Shown here piece by piece: positions 56,601 through 64,000 of a DNA stretch of 64,000 bases. Origin of the DNA: Angiostrongylus vasorum. Taxonomy: Eukaryota; Nematoda; Chromadorea; Rhabditida; Metastrongylidae. Both the position numbers and the translations under genes were made by a program. The notes under the pieces were generated by a model. That model searched no databases. It was not told where the DNA came from and was given only the letters and a program-made list of their open reading frames with translations. The stretch covers positions 62,001 through 126,000 of the forward strand of contig JADANN010000390.1 in assembly GCA_018806985.1 (NCBI GenBank), given 5' to 3'. The first letter of the stretch is position 1. Every line of letters begins with the position of its first letter.

Positions 56601-59600
56601 AGTGCAGTGGTCGCAGGCGCTCCGTAGTACACATGGGATCCATCTCCGCACCCAGGCTCACGAAGCCTACCATCTCCCGGGCTTGGAAAATTGGTACCAG
56701 ACCTGAGATGATAGCAGCACTGGCTCGATACATTGGTAGGCCATCGCGCGTCATTGTGAGGGCCAGATATGCATTCATTAACCTCCAACGATGCTTAATG
56801 AAGTCGCAGGCATAACGCATCCCTCAGGGCTTGGTCACTCGAATGCATGATGCATCCTTGAGAGATTGATCAAATTAAAGAGCTTTACCCTTTATCTTTT
56901 TATCATAGATGATGTTAAATATGTGACGTCTTCTCGTCTCCATTAGTTTACGACGTCGTACCTATTCTTTCTAGCCTGTGTCGTCAAGTCCTCAACTGAG
57001 AATGCAGATTCACATATGCGTGCCGTTTTAAGTACACACCACCACCACCTACTTCAACACTGAGACAACGTGGAACGGTTTTGAGATTTTAACAGCCTTC
57101 CTGACGTCTCCCTATCCAACATGCCTTGCTGGAAGCTCTTTCATTTATATTGAAGGGAATGAAACTCATATATATATATAGAATACGCCGTCAGTTTTTG
57201 AAAGTTGCGATGAGAAAGATCAATCGCGTCCTTAATATTTGCGGCCTCAGAAATCTGACTGAACCGAGTTGAATTTGCCTTCTTCTAATTCTCATTGTCA
57301 AAAATTTCTTTACCTGACTTTTTTCATGTTCTTATAGGATAACTCTTCCAAGCAGCGTGTGGAAATCGCCAATCTGTTAAAGACCTTTGTCTCCACTGTT
57401 CAGTTGCAGCCTATGTACGAAGGTTTTCGGAAATGGAGTCATCTACTCCACTCGCCGTTTTCCAATATTACAGCAGCCGTATTCTGTGGCGATAATCCTT
57501 TTGGTATGGTAGTTCTGATGTCATTCACCATAGCATAAGTGATACAGAAAAGGAATTATATCTATTTCATTACCTTCAACATCACTCTTACACGCGGAAA
57601 TGAACAATTAGCTACTCTTCAAAACATTGTCTTTGTAATTATTAAAGTTATGAACCAGCCTTTTTCGAATGAGTATTAAGGCATATGTTACAGATATGTC
57701 TACTGAGGGATTGACTCCATTGTCAACTGGAGTAAAAACACCTTTCGACGAGCTCAAAAACAAACTTGTAAAGTGAGTTCTTCCTCTGTTTCTGTTGTGA
57801 TGGGCTTCTAATCTTACTGTTTCTCAGCTTTCTGGAGACGATCGTGCCTGGGAAGCAGCAACATGCTAAGCAGTACTGCCATGATGTGTGGATCCACGAT
57901 GGTAAGGTTTGATTTCGACAGCTTTTCTTTAGATCGGTTTCTTTTCTATCTGCCTCTATCAGTTTTTTTATATCATAAGTCATTCTGTCAGGATTTTTTT
58001 GCAGTTACAATTGATTACAGCCGTCTTTGAAGTCGTTTTTCTTTCTTGTTCGACTAGTCATGTAGAAAAAAGGATTCCGTCAGTAACATTTTTGCTATAT
58101 AAGAAATAGTTTCGTTTTGGTGATGCGACTTCTTTTCCACGTTGCGACTGAATTATGTGGAAATGAGAACAGCGTAAAGGAAATTGGTAGTGCTAAAGTG
58201 TCACTCAGTCACAATATTCTATTTGCAAGTAAATCGTGCTATGTCGTTAGATGGTTTGAATTTCCAACAACGATTCCTTTTCTTTTCTAGAAATTAATTT
58301 CTATAAGAGAGGTGTGCAGTGAACAAGAACCTCTTTTCGTTCTGCTTTACCAGATTTGTTATCCTGCGTTTGCTTGCACTGGCCTTCTGTTTTGGCGTTG
58401 AAGCTTCCAACAACAACTTTATAGACATATGTCTTGTTGGAAGGTACTTAGACCCCTGCTACCAGTATATTGCTAGATGAGCGGATCAGTTGTATCCGTC
58501 GATTCGCGAGTAATCTCTGCTAACGCGTTCGTGAAGTCTCAGTCATTGGCAATTGTAGATCGGAGGGAGATTAGCTGCATTTTTCAGTACAATATTACCT
58601 AGAACGACAAAATTCAGCACTGGTTTTTTTTTCTTAGATGATCTTTCAGACCGAAATATAGTCAGCCTACTAGACTTCTCAGTTTGGATGAGAGCAATCT
58701 GTATTGGGAGGAAGAATATGTCGTTCTACATCGCATCCGACATCAGTAATACACCCCAAGCAACGTAAAGCTATCGGGCAACGCAATTTACGCATACTTG
58801 TATTAGTAGGCTTAGCAGATGTGAAAAAAAAGGGAATGTATTAATATGCAAAAGTTACGAAATATAGGGAGGTACAAATATAGAGATACTATGAAAGATG
58901 TCCTCCCAACGGTTTACCGCCTCATCATGGCTGGGAGGTGTTCCTGGGTGTTGGGCTGCGATGTATAGCAGGGGGATTCATTCTTCCAGCAAGGTCTCCC
59001 AAGCTGAGAAGGAGACTAGCTTTTCCATCGGGAAGGCCAGCTAGGACTAAACGAATACCAGTATCGACCACCGTCCTGATATCAAACTAGTCGCATGGTG
59101 GCAAATCTTCCTCTGATCCACAAGGGCTGCGAATGCCTGTGGTGGGTGACGACCTGGGGGTAGACTTTAGGTAGCCTGACCACGAGACTCCAGGGAAACA
59201 CAATAGCTAAATCAGCAAAACTCCGAAAAATGGAGGTTATGTTGGAGACCGCACAACTAGTGAAGACGGGCCATCCAAGTATCCAAGTAAATAAGTATGA
59301 AAGATGTATCCGCTGGTTGGTTCTGAGAATACTTAGCCTTTTGCTGACCTACCACTTAGAAATTTTGGTGATGCTACAGTGAAGACCTGAAACTTGGGTA
59401 ATCAATTTTCACGCACATGTACATGTAAGCACTAAGCCGGTAACGAAGTCATTACGCAAGGATAGTCAAACGAGTGATATCACCATTGACAGCAGAACGT
59501 GATAGTTTCTATAGCGGCTTGGTTGGATGGGGGTGAAAGGAAGATAGCGTATGGTAACAAGACAAGAAGCTCAAGAACAACGACATACAACGAATGACTT

Positions 59601-62600
59601 GGCATGAAATGCCAATGCATTGCGTTCATTGTAGTTGGTAAGCCGTCTGCCTCTTACGGCTGGCTGGATAGTCCAGGTTTCGAGATCTGTGATCAGCGGG
59701 TGCCCAAAGAGGACGTAAACTGCTAGGGAAGCAGAGCGGCCAGAAACAGTCAGTGCAGACTGGAGAGTACAAAGTGATTTTGTAATTGATTTAATGAATT
59801 ACGGCAGGCAAAGTATGTAGAACAGTATAGGAATAACAAATAAGAATACAAAACATGATAGTATGAGAAATTAAAGAGTATTCTCCATGAAGTATGAATA
59901 GTCGTCAACCCGCCCCGTTTTCTAATGTTGTGTGTTTGTTGGATAAAAAGCCTACATTATGAATAGATGGGGAATGTTCTTTATGAGGTAGAGAAAAATC
60001 TTTAAGAAGGAAAAAATAGGAAAGTATGGAAAGAAGGAGAAATGTTAAAGATGTCCGTGTATAGAAGAAGGAAGGAACAAAGTCTCCTCATCTTTGGCAG
60101 ATGTGCTCCTTTAATTACGATGTATTGATATGTATGATCTTACCTACATTTTTTATTCACCTGTTCACTTGGATTCTTCTTCCAGATTTGAACTGTTCAT
60201 CGTTAGAAACGGCTCTTATGCAGCGACTTCGTCCACTATTCACCGGTTACATTCTTGTCACTCCACCGTCGCCTGCAGTCGAAAGAATGATTGACATCGT
60301 GGGGCTATTTGTTATTTAGTTGTATATTACTTAAGTAAATATTATCTGCTTAGATATTTCAGTTGGAATGTTTTCATAAGGGGAGCGTGTAGCGAAGTGG
60401 TCGGAGGTGCCCCTACAATTCGCATGGGATCGATCACCCCGCCCGTGGCTCTTCCAGTCTTCCATCTCTCCAGAGTTGGCATATTGGTACCAGGCTTGTC
60501 TGGGAGGATAGCAGCACTGGCTCGATAAATCGGTAGGCCGCCGCGAGTCATTGTAAAGGCCGGACATACATGCGTTCACCTCCAGCGATGCTTAATGAAG
60601 TCGATTGCATGGCCCATCCTTCAGGAATTGATCAATGCCGAGAGCTCTATCCTTTGTCCTTTTATTATATTCACTGGAAGTGCATGTTGCCATCGTTTAC
60701 TTTAAAAAAGGGAGATCTCAGTTAGTAGAAGTGCATTTATACGGTATTGAGGATTCTGCAACCACAGCATTCTCAGCTGAAGACGTCCTTTCAGTTAAAC
60801 AGACCACTTCGAATAGTGGATTTCTTACGACAATGGCTATTCCAATATCCGGAATTGTCGGAGAACTTACAGAATGCGTTCTATCGGAGTGATCTACGTG
60901 CAGCGAGTCTGGTTAGTTTCCTATCCTTTGATGATCACTATAGAATTCATTTTTAGCAACAAAGTAAAGATCAGTTGATAATCTACAGTGATACTTTCTA
61001 GAATATTCTGTCTTTCCTACAAACCCTACATCCACTTCAACCAAGTTGGCTACAACGCATCGAATTCGTGCTGGAGCACATTTTCGGTCCCTTTGCCGAT
61101 CCATTCTCCTTCGGTGCTATCACGAAGAATTTCACAGAGACCATCAATAAGTACACAAAGGTTGGAGATTACGAATGTGACACTGAAGATTTTTCTTTGA
61201 TTACTTCCTTGTTGCTTAGGTAAAGCATGAAATTGTTCTGATGAATGATTTTCTGTCCCGTAATGTCGTTATGTTACTGTTCAAATGGTAATTCCTATAA
61301 AATGGTTTACAACTTGTAGGGTGGTCACTGGTACTTGTGACTCTTTTTCGTTCGTCAACCTAAACGCCTCTTAGGCGCTCAAGACCGAGAACTTTAATTT
61401 AGCCTTAGGTATGGGGAACGAGATCGCTGTCGCCAACTGCCTTTGAGCTCAACGAATCCTGTGCATTAGTCCTTAGAGGGATATTACGGTGTTTATAGTT
61501 CCATTATACTAGTGACTTTCAGTGTTTTCTAACTGATCGGTTCGTGACCGTAGCCAATGAGTCGGTCCTGGAGGAGACGGCCATGTGCCTGGCAGACTAC
61601 CAACAGTATTTTTCTGGAATTGTCATCTTGAACATGACGGAACATGCCACCAAATTTGATTCACTGACAGTCTATAAGATCCGCCATCTACCAAATCTCG
61701 TCGATGGTTAGTTTTGATTAAAAAATTTTGGAAAGGTGAGAGGAACCCTTCTAGGTGGAGACTTCTTTGTTTTCGTTCAATTTATTCAGGATTTAGACGT
61801 GTAAAGAGCTAGCTACATAGGAACTTTAACGGGATACAAGCACAATGATGCTGAGATATTTGCAGAACTACAAACTGTAGTGTCTGCGAAGATCGAACTC
61901 GCTATTACCCTTTCTAGGGACTAACGCGTTCACCACCACACCATGCGGGTCCTCCGTTTGGCCTCCTTCCTTTCAATAGAGTATTACAGTATTTTGCTCG
62001 CACGTGGCGGAGGTTTTCGACAGCTGATTTTTCAGGTACCTACAGCTATGAAGATAGTCCTCGGCATTTTTTCGACAGAAACGTGCCATTTATCGACCTT
62101 AAATACATCACTTATGGATTTTCGTTCCTCCAAGGTAAGTTTACTTCGTCGCTGGATTCAGTATTCGTTATCACTCCATTGCATCACCTATCTACCCTCA
62201 ATTCTACGAGTGTAGAAGTCCTTTTCTTTATTTTTAAGGAAGTTACAGCGAATAAGTGATTCTTTCAGAGTCTATCGACCGAGCCATTATCACTCTTCGA
62301 ACAAATTCTTCGCGTCAGCTGGGGATGTACGCACAACAGGAACCCTTTCCTTGCGTTTCGGTAGACACGTAAGTTTCGAAAGGGGAAATAAACTCATACT
62401 AGACGTTCCACAAAATTGTTAAAGCAAGCCTTCAACAAGATTGTTGTGGTTTGGAATTTCAAGACGAAGAGCTTGCAACGAAAAAATAGATGTGGACTGA
62501 CCAGATTTTAATAACTTATTGCTCTTTGGGGGGCGTGTGTAGCGCAGTGTTCGGAGGCGCCCTAGAACACATACATGGGGTTGGTCTCCGCTCCCAATGT

Positions 62601-63884
62601 TCACGAAGCCTTCCATCCTTCCGGGCTCGGCAAATTTGTACCAGACCTGTCTGAGATGATAGCAGCACTGGCTCGATACATCGGTAGGCCACTGTGAGCC
62701 ATGGCAAAGGCCAGATATGCATTCAGTCATCTCCAGCGGTGCCAAGTGAAGTCGAATGCATGGCGCATCCCTCAGGGGACTCGTCAACGGCGAGAGCTTT
62801 ATCCGTTTTTATTACTCTTTAAATATCCCTCCGTGGTTCATTTAAAAAGGCATACTTTTAAGTATTGCGTAAAAGCTGCATATACTGTAACGCCCAACTT
62901 ATGGTTTTATTCGGCTCCTCGGTTTTTTAGGGTCTTCTTTCCACTGTAACGTTTACGACTTCTCAATTTTTTATTCTTAAACTATTCTTCAGTTAATGAA
63001 AGTATATGGTGATAATCACAATGGTGCTGAGATATTTGCAAAACTTCGGGGCGCAGGTGTCTGCACGGTTGAGCAGTGTGGTGGTGAGTGCGTTAGCCCT
63101 TGGAAGGGGCTAGTAACAACTTCGTTCCCTACCGAAGACACGTGTGGTCCGGAGTTTTGCAGATATCTGAGCACCATTATGGCTGTATTTCACATCATAT
63201 CCTCCTATGGAAAAAAGAATAAGGAGTAGATAAGAACTGACTATATGGTGATAATGTTTTAAATTAACATTATATTTGTGCCGTGTTCAAGAAATTTTGA
63301 GCTTGGAATTATGTTAAATATCCTTATGTGAAAAAGGGAAGATTTCAGTTTCAACATAACCGTTTTCCTCGCACTTTGCGTGATTTTGTCCTTTGTTATT
63401 CCTGCTTCATTATTGGTGAAGAATATTGTCTACGAAAAGGAACTCCGTCTCAAAGAACAAATGCGAATAATGGGTCTTGGAGATATGGTGCACTTGTTGT
63501 CATGGGCGATCATCTCTCTCACCTTCAATCTTACCAGCATTCTTATCATTTCTATAATAATTAAGATTGGTCGCATTCTTCCCAATGTAGATTTCTCGCT
63601 ACTATTCGTTTTCTTGGCACTGTTCGCCATTTCTTCGGTTGCCTTCTGTCTACTTCTATCCACTTTTTTCTCGAACGCCAATATCTCGACAGCAGCTACT
63701 TGTCTCGTCTATTTTCTATTCTTCTTTCCGTACCAGCTAAGTATCCGTGCCCGTAACAAGACTTTTACACGATTCACGTTGATGTTTCCGCAAACAACTC
63801 TGGGATACGGGGCAGCGATGATTTCACTTTACGATGAAATAGGTAAAGCTAGATGGAAAAACGTCGACGAAATGTACCTAGAAG
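46609..63884 (+). CDS. ABCA-class ABC transporter, N-terminal half (partial, runs off the right edge)
   Basis: ABCA proteins move lipids across membranes. Exons, all in phase: 46609-46677, 47332-47425, 52313-52391, 53365-53530, 54714-54836, 54920-55032, 55282-55393, 57338-57503, 57694-57772, 57828-57901, 60186-60298, 60795-60911, 61002-61160, 61523-61706, 62036-62134, 62269-62368, 63349-63884; 794 aa so far. Residues 4-23 ([20 protein letters not shown]) and the first membrane helix ([19 protein letters not shown]) match ABCA1 LLLWKN and its TM1. [16 protein letters not shown] corresponds to ABCA1 CHFPNKAMPSAGTLPW. A ~560-residue lumenal domain follows, ending [11 protein letters not shown]...YKIRHLPN (ABCA1 FWAGIVF...YKIRMDI). 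The last exon begins the membrane domain: [18 protein letters not shown] and several helices. ATP-binding cassettes lie beyond the window. Paralogue unassigned. Confidence 0.93.
47575..47720 (+). mobile_element. tRNA-like SINE head in ABCA intron 2
   Basis: ccatgcgcagtgattagtgatacag (box A-like) and gctggttcgacccccc (box B) are 50 bases apart, as in a tRNA. The SINE-A body does not follow, so this is a different family or a lone tRNA-like relic. Confidence 0.45.
48400..51480 (-). mobile_element. Decayed RTE-clade non-LTR retrotransposon, antisense in ABCA intron 2
   Basis: The minus strand encodes the two RTE activities in order. An endonuclease-like part lies at about 51130-50400 ([16 protein letters not shown] motif, [12 protein letters not shown]). 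The reverse transcriptase lies at 49509-49009 with [24 protein letters not shown] and the catalytic [10 protein letters not shown] (about 49170-49150). A C-terminal part ([29 protein letters not shown]) runs down to about 48730, then [13 protein letters not shown] to 48420. Frames are broken by several shifts and stops, so no working protein remains. It makes up most of a 4.9-kb host intron and is transcribed as antisense by the host gene. Confidence 0.88.
52580..52878 (+). mobile_element. Ancient SINE-A copy in ABCA intron 3
   Basis: Only the core (tggtatcggactagtcaggg...ggtacatcgctaaacggc...cattgtataggcc) and tail (accctttatcaca) are clear. The head is replaced by a C-rich tract. Confidence 0.6.
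53040..53312 (-). mobile_element. SINE-A copy in ABCA intron 3
   Basis: From aaaaaagctgtcggcgttgatc to ccactgccctatatgcaccc; nearly complete. It ends about 50 bases before the exon 4 acceptor. Confidence 0.85.
53585..53830 (+). repeat. (AT)n microsatellite joined to an FB-C fragment
   Basis: (AT)n 53585-53667 runs straight into ctagctgagagaaaggcagagc...ccgtggcgcagtgtgtaatgtgcg...gtggtttgatctggcc...ttgcgattattccagcatcg, the FB-C tRNA-like half (53668-53830). Confidence 0.85.
54205..54450 (-). mobile_element. SINE with the SINE-A body but a different tRNA-like head
   Basis: On the minus strand the body reads cctctcatccctcaggggttgggaagttggtaccgggcttatccagg, parallel to SINE-A. The head is gcggatagcacattggtgcgatatcgg...gctagtttcaattccact, unlike the SINE-A head but still box A/box B-like. 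Confidence 0.6.
56268..56505 (+). mobile_element. SINE-A copy with internal deletion, nested in RTE
   Basis: Head gcgcgtgtggctgtggtcggagag lacks several box A bases. Box B region and half of the core are missing, but the body and tail are present. Confidence 0.8.
56585..56905 (+). mobile_element. SINE-A copy with duplicated tail, nested in RTE
   Basis: Head gcacgtgtagtgcagtggtcgcagg. The 3' part gcatgatgcatccttgagagattgatc repeats the preceding gcataacgcatccctcagggcttggtc. Confidence 0.8.
58330..58760 (-). mobile_element. Retrotransposon endonuclease fragment in ABCA intron 10
   Basis: On the minus strand gttgttggaagcttcaacgccaaa encodes VVGSFNAK, the VVGDFNAK endonuclease motif of RTE-like elements with the catalytic Asp changed. 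The surrounding frame is broken. Confidence 0.5.
58899..59292 (-). repeat. R380 dispersed repeat, full length, ABCA intron 10
   Basis: From ccaacggtttaccgcctcatcatgg to catccaagtatccaag, with both family ends. Confidence 0.85.
59620..59720 (+). repeat. tRNA-like sequence, possible SINE head
   Basis: gtagttggtaagccgtctgcctcttacggctgg...ccaggtttcgagatctg has a box A-like start and a damaged box B. It cannot fold into a regular tRNA as far as I can see, so I do not call a tRNA gene. Confidence 0.35.
60380..60665 (+). mobile_element. SINE-A copy in ABCA intron 11
   Basis: Head gagcgtgtagcgaagtggtcggagg, box B gggatcgatcaccccgcc, tail ctatcctttgtcctttta. Confidence 0.85.
61842..61985 (-). mobile_element. 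FB-C element fragment in ABCA intron 14
   Basis: From acaatgatgctgagatatttgcagaact to acgcgttcaccaccacaccatgcgggtcc. It ends inside the tRNA-like part. Confidence 0.8.
62528..62812 (+). mobile_element. SINE-A copy in ABCA intron 16
   Basis: Head gggcgtgtgtagcgcagtgttcggaggcg, degenerate box B, complete body, tail gctttatccgtttttatta. Confidence 0.85.
63015..63260. mobile_element. FB-C fold-back copy in ABCA intron 16
   Basis: aatggtgctgagatatttgcaaaactt (63021) and gagttttgcagatatctgagcaccatt (63152) are inverted copies of the same end, enclosing a short tRNA-like piece (agtgtggtggtgagtgcgttagcc). The flank cacatcatatcctcctatgg matches 33505-33525. Confidence 0.75.
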
Positions 63885-64000
63885 GTTAGTATGATTATGG
63901 AGGCTCACAGGTTATATCCAGAAATGCTCCCGCAAGTGTCTTTGTCTTAAATTATAACACTTCATTATAATGGAGTTCTTAAAGTTCCATTCTACAGCTT

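Larger units (their letters stand above)
55500..57140 (-). mobile_element. RTE fragments with internal deletions, carrying two SINE insertions
   Basis: 55540-55900 resembles the RTE 3' part (tagccgaatgtgtcc...ttctagaatcttcatg; gacatgggataccttttgtaccg...cgttcatcctgcttg). 56040-56180 matches the endonuclease part (gttcttcaaacgttcttctgag...agtgttgaagtcgccagtggtgacc...gtaaacgtcaga). 56940-57000 matches cgacgtcgtac...tcttgcttacatcatcagg. The reverse transcriptase core is missing. It occupies ABCA intron 7. Confidence 0.65.

Overview
The window looks like nuclear DNA of a nematode, most likely a strongylid (hookworm-type) worm. The reasons are short exons split by repeat-filled introns, TTTCAG-type splice acceptors, likely spliced-leader acceptors just before start codons, an operon-like gene pair, and decayed nematode-type RTE retrotransposons and a mariner. 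No bacterial operon, rRNA, CRISPR array or convincing tRNA gene is present. Exon models below were built by hand from splice consensus, reading phase and remembered family motifs; no alignment or search was run.

Four conserved genes lie on the + strand in the order SCAPER (10995-21551, 13 exons, about 1334 aa), ATXN10 (22835-29013, about 465 aa), CC2D1/Lgd (29221-37588, about 750 aa) and an ABCA-class ABC transporter (46609 to beyond the right edge, first 17 exons, about 794 aa). ATXN10 and CC2D1 are only about 207 bp apart, with AATAAA followed by splice acceptors, the anatomy of a nematode operon. SCAPER (ER/cell-cycle and cilia), ATXN10 (cytokinesis/cilia), CC2D1 (ESCRT-III/Notch trafficking) and ABCA (lipid export) are housekeeping cell-biology genes and do not form one pathway.

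The left 10 kb is repeat-rich. It holds a GIY-YIG retroelement fragment, an 80-bp minisatellite, and a short intronless ORF of 185 aa (9025-9582) with a PB1-like region, a TATA box and a polyadenylation signal. A decayed paralogue of that ORF lies at 480-970. A weak candidate three-exon gene (5318-10320) would enclose the intact ORF in its intron.

The rest is dominated by mobile DNA. A tRNA-derived SINE family (SINE-A here, more than 20 copies on both strands) has box A and box B motifs and a conserved central body. A ~380-bp dispersed repeat (R380 here) has nine copies. A family of fold-back/TIR elements (FB-C here) also carries a tRNA-like promoter. There are several RTE copies, the largest antisense in ABCA intron 2, and a dead mariner in a SCAPER intron. 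(AT)n tracts often abut these insertions.
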